Shown piece after piece: positions 40,901 to 49,049 of a stretch of DNA of 64,000 nt (its first letter is position 1; every line of letters starts with the position of its first letter). A model generated the notes under the pieces. It was given only the letters and a program-made list of their open reading frames with translations, was not told the DNA's origin and made no database searches. Made by a program: the position numbers and the translations under genes. Source of the stretch: Rugosimonospora africana (GTDB taxonomy: Bacteria; Actinomycetota; Actinomycetes; Mycobacteriales; Micromonosporaceae); assembly GCF_016862975.1 (NCBI RefSeq), contig NZ_BONZ01000073.1, positions 27,498 through 91,497 on the forward strand, read 5' to 3'.

Positions 40901-43781
40901 CGATCCCGACGCGCTGCTGCGTTCGTTCTCCGGGGACCTGAACGATCTGCAGCGCTACACCGCGACGTTCGAGGTCGACGGGTTCGTCGACTCCACCCTG
41001 GCACATCTGCGGTCGCTGTCGAAGGCCGGATACCGCCTGTTCGAGGGGCCGGACAAACAGCCCGTACCGCTGTTCGACAATGACGGCTCTCTGCGCTCGG
41101 GCGAGTTCATGAAGAACTTCTGGCAGCGGGGCAGCCGGTACAACGGGCTCAACGCGACCCTGGTCAGCCCGGAGGGCAAGGTCTTCGAGCTGCAGTACCA
41201 CACACCCGAGTCGTTCCGGCTCAAGCAAAACCTGACCGAGGACATGTACAAAGTGTTCTCCGCGGGCGACCGGGTTCAACCGGTGCACAAGCTCAATGCT
41301 CTGGTCGAACTCATCGAGGTGAACCGCCGCTATCTCAAGCTGCCGGAAGAGCTGGAGAAGTTCGGCCCGCCGAAGAAGTCCACCTTCGACGCGCTCCTGG
41401 AGAAGGTGCGGAAGGCGGCGGAGGGCAACCCGTACCAGACCGAGCAGATCAGACGCATGCTGGCCGACCTCTCCGAGCCGGAGGACCTCCAGCATCTCGG
41501 CGACGGGGAAAGCTCCGCACACCCGGTCGGACACCTGAGCGAGGTGCCCGGCGCGTCGACCGAGAACCGCCGAGTCTTCGAGCTGCGATCCGGCGGAGAG
41601 GACGGCCCGGTGGTGGGCCGGGTGATCCTGGACCGCACGCCGTCGGGCTGGTCGTTGCACTCGGACGATCCGGCCGGGCAGGAACTGGCCGCGCGTGCCG
41701 GGGCGATGTCGAACGATGGTCGTTTTGTCAACATCGTGGCGCACGCGACTCCGGACGGCTTCCTGCTCGGCGATCATGTCATCCCGTTCCGCGCGGTCTT
41801 CGACGAGATCGGCCTACCGCCGAAGGACTCGGTGGTCCGGCTGATCGCCTGCGAGGCGGGCGGCGGCGAGGCGGCCGCTCAGTTGGCACGGGAGCTGGGT
41901 CGCCCGGTGGTGGCCGCGGACCGCCCGGTGTGGTTGACGAAGTACGGCGAGGTTGTCTCGGCGAGCCCGGTCGATCCGGAGCACGACCCGTACCCGCGCC
42001 GGCCACCGGACGGGGTGTGGACCGTATACGCCCCGGAGGCCAGTGGATCCCGGGAGCTAACCGCCGGCGACGAACTGCTGCCGAAGGCGCCCCCGGGCTG
42101 GGAAACCCCGCGCGAGTCGCTGGCGACGATCCTCAATCCGGAGCCGCGCGGACCCGAACCGCGAGCCGACCTGTATGAGCTGGGCAGGAAGGGTCTGAGG
42201 CGCCACGAACCGATTGACGTGGAGCCCGATCTGGCACTGCACCGACTGCTGGCGAAGCTCACCAAGCAATTCCGTTCGGGGCACGCGGTAGGCACGGTGT
42301 CGTTCGACACGTTCTTCGAGGGTGAAGCGGCACAGTCGCCGCATCCCAAGGATCTGCCGGTGAGCTACGCGTCCTCCGCCGGGAAGGTCGAGAACCTGGT
42401 CGAGCGCGCGGAGCTGAACCCCGAGGTTTCCCGGGAGTATCTCCACAACGGGCATCAGAATGTGACGGCGCATCACGTGCAGATCCACGAGCGCCGGGCC
42501 GGGAGGATCGAGTACGGGGCAGAGCAGGGCGTCTACGACACGACGCGCGACGACATGATCACGGCACTGCGCGCCGCCGAAAAGACATTGCCGTCCGGGC
42601 AGGAGCTCGGATTGCCGGACATCGAGACGACCATCAACCGGGAGTCGTTGCAGGAACACCTCAAGACCTCGCAAGGGACGGTCGAGACCGCTCGGGAAGC
42701 AGCGGCCGGGGCCGGGCAGACAGCCCAGGCGCAGGCGCTGGCGAACCTTTCCGGGAAGATCGACGCGGTGCACAAGGCGCTCGCCGACCTGTGGGCTTCG
42801 TTCGATCCTCGGTTCAAGATCGTGGATCTGCCGAAGGTCGATATCCCGAGGCGGACCGGTGCCGACGGTGAGGAGGCGAAGAGCGGCGGCGACAGCTACC
42901 AGGCCATCGTGGACCGTCTCAACTTCTTCGCCGGCGACCCGCCCTCGGACCATTCGGCCGTCCCTCAGAACGCCCTCGACGACGCGCTGGTCAGATTCGT
43001 AGGCTGGACCGACGGGCTGCCGCACCCGTCACCGGAGGTCCAGGGTCTGATCGCGGCCGGGGTGCCGCATCAGCTCGCTCCGGTGGTCGCGCTCGCCATG
43101 GCGCACGATCCGGAGTTCCTCGCCGCGGTGCAGACGCGCCAGCCCATCGACCTCGATGCCCTCTACCGCCTGGCCGGCGCCCGGACCGAGCTGGAGAAGA
43201 CTCACGGTGGGCGGCTGATCAGTACCGTGGCCGCGACTTCCTACCTCGTCGTGGACATCGAGGCCGAGCGCTATCACGAGGCCAACCCGACCAACCTCAT
43301 GTTGCTGGATATGGCGAAGGCCGGCCGGTTGCCACTCGGGCAGGCGATCGCGGAGCGGAATCTGATGGCGCCGGTCGGCTCCAACCCGATCGCCGACGGC
43401 GTCCGCTACGTGCGGGAGCAACAGGACAAGCTGAGTCCCGGCACCGATGAGCGGCGCCGGTACACGCTAGCCGAGTACCTGACCGACCTGAAGCAGTACC
43501 GGAAAGAAAACCAGCACACGACAGTCGGCTCGGGCCTGGGCGTCATGGAGTTCCAGGCGAGAGAGCGCGGAATTCTCATGGACTACGCCAGGTATCTCGA
43601 CGAGCTGGATGGGAATATCGCGCCCGGCGAGTACGGCCCGGCTGCGCTGGGTCCGCTGGGCATGGGCCTGCTGAGCCCGAGCCGTCAACGGTGCGAGGAT
43701 ACAGTGTCCGTACTGCTCGATCGGCTCTACTCGCGCTTTGGGGGTGTGTCTCGTGGCGGTTCGCCGGACAGTCCTGCGTAG
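37980..43781 (+). CDS. giant ESX-linked polymorphic-toxin-like protein with RelA-like and caspase-like regions
   Basis: Predicted 1933 aa. Residues 1-330: WXG100-like N-terminal domain (PIIPPEWPLVYPIV) with hydrophobic helices near 118-135 and 200-220, as in CpnT-type proteins. 340-500: beta-rich. 500-900: disordered, Pro/Glu/Gln-rich with R-P-L-x-E-S and EEPLQ repeats. About 905-1115: a segment in the order of RelA/SpoT synthetase domains, KRSASIAEKIEK, D986-L-N-D-L-Q-R, RYNGLNATLVSPEG and E1070-L-Q-Y-H-T. About 1195-1350: a caspase/CHAT-like segment with His1255 (NIVAHATPDGF) and Cys1291 (RLIACEAGGG). 1380-1933: helical, not recognised. The presumed ESX partner is just upstream and a possible immunity gene overlaps its end by 29 bp. 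Enzyme activities are inference. Confidence 0.8.
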   Translation: MPVQPIIPPEWPLVYPIVVGQNWPQADEDAVRRCAQAWTDALAGLVAISGSGGQATQNVHYSVQAISTDEFDNYWKQYTAGDDSAVGQLAQQCQMLAEELLSFAEQTEFTKISIDIQIIILMIQLAWELLIAPATGGLSMGAAFASMFVAREVVEGLLFKLLDAVIMAVLPDLITQAVMVADGHRQDIDWGEAAQSAQMGLIGGLVGAGVGKVLGTTLENRLGKGLGGLLNAGVNGALTNVATNAAVSTVDGIEQAVFDPEAAQQQGYAQDKSSENPLNAIANGMFTGMLFHGVHQATEKPSVHFTTDEGTFTGVQTGEKTFTLFPETTADGKPHPDAGKLQLGTLDDNGVLQIKKTAGMGETYQAVPSEVQVTRHGVTTTSNFEDGVPTVVRTEVPSNGGSTFAFTQDGQSWTAPKGSTVAYGADSQPIQVTHVEGTKQTVFAGSGNGDFTPIGQIEQVSKNTVRYTGPSGNEVSPLAFHQALSEAQNPPAGTGNGTVEFSPPVENVSDQSAFDQNAFDASDQGVLAQAEQPLGAEGAGSGQQASEPVSFLSLGDSGGSGNGSGKEKLPPDVVPTPPVPGSQPTGGTGARSVNEPQRPQRVLRPLNESQQSRRITKPLPESQPGGRATRPLHESELEPEPEPRGYEEGYRGVVPEERPVARTTRPLPASELPEGALESEEFGPRGYGEGYSAVEVLSGDASGQTPGNDNTPGERGSAPSSPAHGDPLASTGEQQQLTEATPGGQVFEDQVGRPLQEKPRPEEQSQEEQGQEEPLQEEPLQEEPLQEEPGQRVQATEESQLPRTPSRNEIFAALKVETVEPPGPAAATSGQAGRTAETTVAAQEAAAGGDDDPNRRSAQLSSAQPDPLRPWQIDPTPTEAAEAKARADLAEQEFLEGLTVDRRHLFEQIRDQIVVSDQKVRGHLEDAFAAAKREGGGEGKLVGLDNFRKRSASIAEKIEKLPSERREQVLALTNDPDALLRSFSGDLNDLQRYTATFEVDGFVDSTLAHLRSLSKAGYRLFEGPDKQPVPLFDNDGSLRSGEFMKNFWQRGSRYNGLNATLVSPEGKVFELQYHTPESFRLKQNLTEDMYKVFSAGDRVQPVHKLNALVELIEVNRRYLKLPEELEKFGPPKKSTFDALLEKVRKAAEGNPYQTEQIRRMLADLSEPEDLQHLGDGESSAHPVGHLSEVPGASTENRRVFELRSGGEDGPVVGRVILDRTPSGWSLHSDDPAGQELAARAGAMSNDGRFVNIVAHATPDGFLLGDHVIPFRAVFDEIGLPPKDSVVRLIACEAGGGEAAAQLARELGRPVVAADRPVWLTKYGEVVSASPVDPEHDPYPRRPPDGVWTVYAPEASGSRELTAGDELLPKAPPGWETPRESLATILNPEPRGPEPRADLYELGRKGLRRHEPIDVEPDLALHRLLAKLTKQFRSGHAVGTVSFDTFFEGEAAQSPHPKDLPVSYASSAGKVENLVERAELNPEVSREYLHNGHQNVTAHHVQIHERRAGRIEYGAEQGVYDTTRDDMITALRAAEKTLPSGQELGLPDIETTINRESLQEHLKTSQGTVETAREAAAGAGQTAQAQALANLSGKIDAVHKALADLWASFDPRFKIVDLPKVDIPRRTGADGEEAKSGGDSYQAIVDRLNFFAGDPPSDHSAVPQNALDDALVRFVGWTDGLPHPSPEVQGLIAAGVPHQLAPVVALAMAHDPEFLAAVQTRQPIDLDALYRLAGARTELEKTHGGRLISTVAATSYLVVDIEAERYHEANPTNLMLLDMAKAGRLPLGQAIAERNLMAPVGSNPIADGVRYVREQQDKLSPGTDERRRYTLAEYLTDLKQYRKENQHTTVGSGLGVMEFQARERGILMDYARYLDELDGNIAPGEYGPAALGPLGMGLLSPSRQRCEDTVSVLLDRLYSRFGGVSRGGSPDSPA
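40295..40345. repeat. 15-bp tandem repeat, E-E-P-L-Q linker
   Basis: Three near-perfect 15-bp units (GAGGAGCCGCTCCAG) plus flanking related units encode an acidic linker in the giant ESX-linked protein. Confidence 0.9.
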
Positions 43782-45177
43782 CTCGCAGGACGGCGCCCGG
43801 TTCGCGCTGTACGCACGGGCTCACCGGTGGTCTCAGCACGCCGAGGCCACCGGCGACGACGGCGAGGTCAGCGCCGGACTGTGGTTCACCCCCCGGGGCC
43901 TGCGTGTGGAGTTGGTCGACGAGCCGGCGCTCGACGTCCCGGTCGTCGTCACCGAGTCCATGGTGGACAGTCCGGAGTCGGCCGCCGAGTGGGACGTTCT
44001 GGCCAGCGAGATCGAGTCGTTGTTCCAGCCGGTGTCCGCCGCCGAGGCGGTCCGGCTGTACCGGAGTGCCACCGGCGACCGGCAGCGGGTGCTGTTCCTG
44101 CCGCTGGTCGCGATCACCGCACCCACCGACCCGGGCCCGGATCGTGAGGCCGCGTACCAGGCGATCGCGGAGGCGCTGACCGACGAGCAGGCCGGAGTCC
44201 GGATGGCCGCCGCAGTTGCGATCCGGTATTTGGCGCTCCCCGAGTTCGCGTCGGCCCTGCGGCGGCTCATCGAGCAGGACCCCGACGAGGACGTGCGGCG
44301 GATCGCGGGAGGCACCCTGATCCTGCTGCCGGCCGAGTCCGGGTCCGGCGCCGGGCCGGAGGCGGAAACGCCGGAGGCGGCAACGCCGGAGGCGGCAACG
44401 CCAGAGGATGCGGGGCCAGAGGATGCGGGGTCGGCCGACGAGCCCGAGGAGGTCCGGATCACGCTGCTGCACCGGCCGTCGGCCGCCGACGTCGGGAACT
44501 ACGCCGCCGGCCAGGGCTGGGAGGAGTTGGAGCCGGGCGAGTGGCGAACCGGCGCCGGGGTGTCTGTCCGCTTCACCGCCGACGAGACCGTGGAACGGGA
44601 TCTGCTCCTGCTGTCCGGTGGTGGCGGCGGCGCCGTGGCGCGGGTGGCGAGCGGTATCCGGGCGACGTTCCCGACCGTGGCCACCCGGCACGCGTTGGCC
44701 TATCTGCAGCGGTCGGACACCGAGTCGGACCGGGCCCGGGCCGTGCAGGTGCTGGCGGCGACCGCTCCGCTGCGGTACGAGCCCGACGTCTACGTCGCGT
44801 TCCTGGCGGTGCTGCGCGATCCGGTACCGGAGTTGCGCGCGCTGACCGCCGGACTGGTCAGCTATCCGGCGTGGGCCGAGTTCGGCCCGGTACTCGACTG
44901 GTTGGCCACCGCCGACCCGGATCCGGAGGTACGGGAGATGGCCGGCGCTGGACTCACCGCCATACACCGGTTCTCCGGCGACGACCAGCCACCCGAGGTC
45001 ACCTACTACTCCACGGCGCAGCCGCCGGTGCGCGTACTGCGCCGGATCGCGGTCGGGCCCGAACCGGTTGACGAGGAGTTGGCGGGCGGTGTCTGGCGGA
45101 CCACCGAGGTGACCGCGGATCCCGGGCTTGTCGTCATTTCGCAGGACGAAGCCCAGCGCCTCGCGGTGGGAGAATAG
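43753..45177 (+). CDS. HEAT-like repeat protein, candidate immunity or chaperone
   Basis: Predicted 474 aa from the GTG at 43753, eight bases after TTGGGGGTG and 29 bp inside the end of the preceding gene, so tightly coupled to it. Residues about 15-100 form an alpha/beta segment (SAGLWFTPRGLRVELVDE). 120-190 is a HEAT-like helical array (RMAAAVAIRYLALPEFASAL, EDVRRIAGGTLILL). After an (E-A-A-T-P)n linker another helical array follows (RARAVQVLAATAPLRYEP, LRALTAGLVSYPAW, PEVREMAGAGLTAI). Last comes a domain around VTYYSTAQPPVRVLRRIAVG. No signal peptide is seen, so it is cytosolic. Overlap with a toxin-like gene is the usual position for an immunity gene; this is inference. Confidence 0.75.
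   Translation: MAVRRTVLRSSQDGARFALYARAHRWSQHAEATGDDGEVSAGLWFTPRGLRVELVDEPALDVPVVVTESMVDSPESAAEWDVLASEIESLFQPVSAAEAVRLYRSATGDRQRVLFLPLVAITAPTDPGPDREAAYQAIAEALTDEQAGVRMAAAVAIRYLALPEFASALRRLIEQDPDEDVRRIAGGTLILLPAESGSGAGPEAETPEAATPEAATPEDAGPEDAGSADEPEEVRITLLHRPSAADVGNYAAGQGWEELEPGEWRTGAGVSVRFTADETVERDLLLLSGGGGGAVARVASGIRATFPTVATRHALAYLQRSDTESDRARAVQVLAATAPLRYEPDVYVAFLAVLRDPVPELRALTAGLVSYPAWAEFGPVLDWLATADPDPEVREMAGAGLTAIHRFSGDDQPPEVTYYSTAQPPVRVLRRIAVGPEPVDEELAGGVWRTTEVTADPGLVVISQDEAQRLAVGE
44363..44432. repeat. 15-bp tandem repeat in HEAT-like protein linker
   Basis: Three units GCGGCAACGCCGGAG then two diverged units GATGCGGGGCCAGAG encode E-A-A-T-P / E-D-A-G-P. Confidence 0.88.
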
Positions 45178-45182
45178 CCGCC

Positions 45183-45533
45183 ATGGTACGGGTCGCCGCT
45201 GTCGCGCTGCCCGACAATCCCGATGGCGAACCGCCGGCCGACGCGTCCCGGGTCGCGGAGTATCTCGCGTCGGGCACCGCGATCCTGTTCACCACCGCGA
45301 CCACGGCCGACCGGTACGACGCCTCGATGGGTGCACCGGTCGGGCTCAGCGTGCGCAGCGACGGCGTGTGGGTGTGGAGCGACGTCCTCGCGTACTACGC
45401 GGACCGGTACGGCATCCCGCCCGAGCCCGAACTGGTGGAGCACATCCGCCGCAACGACTACCGCTGCCCGCCGCTGGACGATGCCGCCGCGCGCCACGCG
45501 TGGGACGCGTTCTCGGCGTCGCGTGACGGCTGA
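45183..45533 (+). CDS. small hypothetical protein of the ESX locus
   Basis: Predicted 116 aa, ATG at 45183, 5 nt after the preceding stop, so co-transcribed. Mixed alpha/beta: EYLASGTAILFTTATTADRY, a strand pair GLSVRSDGVWVWSDVLAYY, and a helical end EHIRRNDYRCPPLDD then ARHAWDAFSA. No signal or membrane segment. I do not recognise the family. Similar small proteins occur beside actinobacterial toxin genes, so it could be a second immunity or accessory protein. Confidence 0.75.
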   Translation: MVRVAAVALPDNPDGEPPADASRVAEYLASGTAILFTTATTADRYDASMGAPVGLSVRSDGVWVWSDVLAYYADRYGIPPEPELVEHIRRNDYRCPPLDDAAARHAWDAFSASRDG

Positions 45534-45634
45534 CTGTCGGATGCGGCTGCTATGCTCCGCCGGCGTCGATACACGGATCTGACCTTCTCGTTGGCTTTGC
45601 TGCATCGCTCGGATTCCCTGGGGAGGGCGCGGGC

Positions 45635-47980
45635 ATGGTGAGCACGGACCACACCAGGACCGGCCAACGTCCGGGGGGCGGCGCGGACGACCGGGTCACC
45701 GTGGCCCGGGGCCGGCAGGAGAGCACCGTGGCGCGCGCTGTCCGGGTGCTGCGCACCGAGCGGCTGGCCGGCATCACCGCGGTCGGCGCGGTCGCCGTGC
45801 TGATCGTGTCGCTGGTCGGGTTCGGCGGTGGGGCGCACAGCGTGCTGCCGCGCATCGCGGACATCGGCGCGTGGCTCGCGAACGACTCGCAGGGTTCGGT
45901 CACGCACGCCAACGGGCTGTCCGGCAAGGCCGACACCCGGGTGACGCTCACCAACGCGGCCGGCCACCCGCTCAAAGTGATCCAGGACGGCGACACCGTG
46001 CTGGTCGAGGACACGGTGACCGGCACGGTCACCCGCATCGACCCGGCACAGCTGACCGTCACGCAGTCGGTGAGCTACGGCTCCGCGGGCGTGCAGGTGG
46101 TCGCGGGCGGCGGCAAGGCATACGTGGTGGATCCGGTCAAGGGACTGGTGCAGCCGATCGATCCGGATCGGCTCAGTGTGATCGGGCCGCCGGTCGGCCT
46201 GACCGCGCCGCTGGGCACCGCGGCCGTCGACGGGCACGGCACGGCCTGGGTTCCGGTACTGCGCTCCGGCCAGCTGACCCCGGTGAGCGGCGGCACGGCC
46301 GGCGCCCCGGTGACGGTCGGCTCGCCCGGCGACCTGTTCACCCTGACGATCGCCGCCGGCACGCCGGTGGTCACCGACGTGACGAGCGCGACGATGACCG
46401 TCCTGGTCCCGGGTGGCGGTCGGCGCACGGTCAACCTGCCGACCGGTCCGGGCGGCCCGCCGCCGGCCACCCTGCTCGCCCCGGCCAGCACCGACGGCGC
46501 GGTGATTCCGTTGCTGGCGACCGGTTCGCACCAGATGGTGGTGGTGGACACCGCGGCCGGCCGGCCGACCTCGGTGAACCTGGACGGGTTCGACCGCGAC
46601 GACCTCGGTGGGCCGGAGACGTTGGGCGGCCGGGTCTACATCCCGGACAACACCACCGGACGGCTGATCGTGTATGACTCGGCCTCCGGCCGCCTGCTCA
46701 ACCAGGTCAACGTGTCCGGCCGGTCCGGCCGGCTGAACCTGTTCCTCAACGACGGCATGCTGTGGGCCAACGACGCGAGCGGAGCCGCCGCCGTGTCCGT
46801 GGATTCCGCGGGTGCGGTGCACACGATCAGCAAGTACACCCCGGATCTGCCGGGCGGCCCGCTGCCGCACGCGTCGCCGACCCCGACCCAGACCTCCGGC
46901 GGAGGGTCGCTGCCCGGGCCCGGCGACGACCCCGGCCGCAGGGGAAACTCGGGCAACGGCGGCAACCAGTCCGGTGGCGGCAACGGCCAGTCCGGCGCGG
47001 GCGGTCAGGGCGGCGGTGGAGCCGGCGGCGGTGGCGGCGGCCGGGGCGGGAACCCGCCACCCCCGGTCACGAGGTCAAGCCCGCCGGCACCGCCGACAAC
47101 CAAGCCGCCGACAACCCAGCCAGCGGCGCCGAAGTCGCCTTCGCCGAAGCCGCCGGCCACCACGCCGGCCGGAGCGCCCCCGGACTCGGCGCACGGCGTC
47201 TCCGAGACTCCCGGCCCCGGATACATCGACGTGAAGTTCAGCCCGTCGTCCGGTGCCACGCCGACCAGCTACACCCTGTCCGGCCTGCCGTCCGGCGCCT
47301 CGGTGAGCCCGGATTCGGTGCCGGCCGGCGGCCCGTACAGCTTCCACGTCACCGGGCTGGCCTGCACTGGCACGCCGTACAAGTTCACCGTGGTGGCCAA
47401 CTACAGCACCGGCCCGAAGCAGGCGAGCGGCGGCGGCGCCCAGCCGTGCCTGGTGCCGAGCATGCCACGCAGCCTGAAGCTCAACGGCTCGACCCAGAGG
47501 CAGATCGGCGTGTCCTGGCAGGCGCCCAGCAGCGACGGGGGAGCGAAGGTCACGTACACCGTGAAGGGCGGCGGCAAGACCCTGAGTGCCTCTGGCACCT
47601 CGGCGACCATCACCGGCCTGACGAACTTCTCCAGCTACACGGTCACGGTCGCAGCCAAGAACGGCGCCGGATCCAGCCAGCCGCCGGCGCAGGGTTCGGT
47701 GCAGATCGCACACAACGTCAACGGCCACCTCGGCGGCGACGCGCTCTATGGTGTCAACGTGCGCTCGTCGACGAGTGCCAGCGGCACAGGAAACATCGTG
47801 CACACGTTCGACAAAGGCAGCACCGCCGCCGTGACGGTGAAGTGCGAGAAAAACGGGGGAAGCTGGACGGACCCGACCGGCAGCCCGACCGGCGATACCT
47901 GGTACCAGGTCACGTCGCCCTACGCCGGATACATCGCGACCGCATACGTCACCGGTGCCTCCGGCGCCTGGAACTGCTGA
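45635..47980 (+). CDS. membrane-anchored beta-propeller/FN3/SH3 protein
   Basis: Predicted 781 aa, ATG at 45635 with GGGAGGGC before. Cytosolic N-terminus, one membrane helix at about 44-63 (GITAVGAVAVLIVSLVGFGG). About 85-405 is a beta-propeller-like series of short strands (VVDPVKGLVQPIDPDRLSV, GGRVYIPDNTTGRLIVYDS). 410-520 is a Gly- then Pro-rich linker, 525-705 two fibronectin type III domains, and 708-781 a bacterial SH3-like domain (GVNVRSSTSASG, WYQVTSPYAGYIATAYV). It precedes moxR, a DUF58 gene and a transglutaminase-like gene, a set often next to actinobacterial ESX genes. Probably wall-facing scaffold or binding protein. Confidence 0.85.
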   Translation: MVSTDHTRTGQRPGGGADDRVTVARGRQESTVARAVRVLRTERLAGITAVGAVAVLIVSLVGFGGGAHSVLPRIADIGAWLANDSQGSVTHANGLSGKADTRVTLTNAAGHPLKVIQDGDTVLVEDTVTGTVTRIDPAQLTVTQSVSYGSAGVQVVAGGGKAYVVDPVKGLVQPIDPDRLSVIGPPVGLTAPLGTAAVDGHGTAWVPVLRSGQLTPVSGGTAGAPVTVGSPGDLFTLTIAAGTPVVTDVTSATMTVLVPGGGRRTVNLPTGPGGPPPATLLAPASTDGAVIPLLATGSHQMVVVDTAAGRPTSVNLDGFDRDDLGGPETLGGRVYIPDNTTGRLIVYDSASGRLLNQVNVSGRSGRLNLFLNDGMLWANDASGAAAVSVDSAGAVHTISKYTPDLPGGPLPHASPTPTQTSGGGSLPGPGDDPGRRGNSGNGGNQSGGGNGQSGAGGQGGGGAGGGGGGRGGNPPPPVTRSSPPAPPTTKPPTTQPAAPKSPSPKPPATTPAGAPPDSAHGVSETPGPGYIDVKFSPSSGATPTSYTLSGLPSGASVSPDSVPAGGPYSFHVTGLACTGTPYKFTVVANYSTGPKQASGGGAQPCLVPSMPRSLKLNGSTQRQIGVSWQAPSSDGGAKVTYTVKGGGKTLSASGTSATITGLTNFSSYTVTVAAKNGAGSSQPPAQGSVQIAHNVNGHLGGDALYGVNVRSSTSASGTGNIVHTFDKGSTAAVTVKCEKNGGSWTDPTGSPTGDTWYQVTSPYAGYIATAYVTGASGAWNC

Positions 47981-48053
47981 CCGACCCCCGCGCCGCCTGC
48001 CGGCGGTTGCCCTCGACCCGATCGCCGGACGGCGACCAACCCGGAGAGAAACG

Positions 48054-49046
48054 ATGTCGCAACCGCAGCCCCCGACGATCACGCCCGAGTACTTCGCGAC
48101 GCGCTTCACCGAGATCGCCGACAACATCGAGCGGGTGATCCGCGGCAAGCGGGACATCATCGAGCTGGCGCTGACCTGCCTGCTCGCCGAGGGCCATCTG
48201 CTGATCGAGGACGTGCCCGGGGTCGGCAAGACGATGCTCGCGCGCTCGCTGGCCGCGTCGATCGACGGGCGGCTGCAACGCATCCAGTTCACCCCGGACC
48301 TGCTGCCCTCCGACGTCACCGGGGTGTCCATCTACAACCCGGCCAACGGCGCGTTCCAGTTCCACCCCGGGCCGGTGTTCGCCAACATCCTGCACGGCGA
48401 TGAGATCAACCGCGCGTCGCCGAAGACCCAGTCCGCGCTGCTGGAGGTGATGGAGGAGCGGCGGGTCACTGTCGACGGACGGCCGCAGCCGGTACCGAGA
48501 CCGTTCATGGTGATCGCCACCCAGAACCCGATCGACATGAGTGGCACCTACCCGCTTCCCGAGGCGCAGCTCGACCGGTTCCTGATGCGGCTGTCGGTCG
48601 GCTACCCCGACCACGCCTCCGAGGTGTCCGTGTTGATGGGGACGGCGACCGGTTCCGGGTCGCTGGTGGAGGGGCTTTCCGCAGTCAGCGCCGCCGCCGA
48701 GATCGGCCAGCTGATCGCGTTCGCCAGCAACATCTATGTCGCCCCGTCGCTGTACGACTACATCGTCGAGCTGGTGGCCGCGACCCGGGTCGCGGCCGGG
48801 GTACGGCTCGGTGCCTCGCCGCGGGCCAGTGTCGCGCTGTTGCGCGCGGCCCGTGCCCGGGCGGTGGCCGACAGCCGCGGATACGTGACGCCGGCCGACG
48901 TCAAGGCGCTGGCCGTCCCGGTGCTGTCCCACCGGATCGTGTTGACTCCGGAGGCGGAGCTGCGCGGGCGTACCGCGGCGGAGGTCGTCGAGGAGACGAT
49001 GGCCGGGGTACCGGTGCCGCAGACCGCCACCGTGGCGCGGAGCTGA
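48054..49046 (+). CDS. MoxR-family AAA+ ATPase
   Basis: Predicted 330 aa, ATG at 48054 with GGAGAGA before. Walker A VPGVGKT (54-60), Walker B ILHGDEINRASPKTQSALLE (His-Gly where most have Ala), sensor ATQNPIDMSGTYPLPEAQLDRF. MoxR proteins act as chaperones that fit metal or activate partner VWA/DUF58 proteins. The next gene, 3 nt downstream, is DUF58, the standard partner. Confidence 0.94.
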   Translation: MSQPQPPTITPEYFATRFTEIADNIERVIRGKRDIIELALTCLLAEGHLLIEDVPGVGKTMLARSLAASIDGRLQRIQFTPDLLPSDVTGVSIYNPANGAFQFHPGPVFANILHGDEINRASPKTQSALLEVMEERRVTVDGRPQPVPRPFMVIATQNPIDMSGTYPLPEAQLDRFLMRLSVGYPDHASEVSVLMGTATGSGSLVEGLSAVSAAAEIGQLIAFASNIYVAPSLYDYIVELVAATRVAAGVRLGASPRASVALLRAARARAVADSRGYVTPADVKALAVPVLSHRIVLTPEAELRGRTAAEVVEETMAGVPVPQTATVARS

Positions 49047-49049
49047 CCG

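Noticed and set aside
26099..45533. EccE and EccA genes in the ESX locus
   Set aside because: No frame in the window shows EccE-like double-helix N-terminus or an AAA+ EccA; they may be elsewhere or absent.
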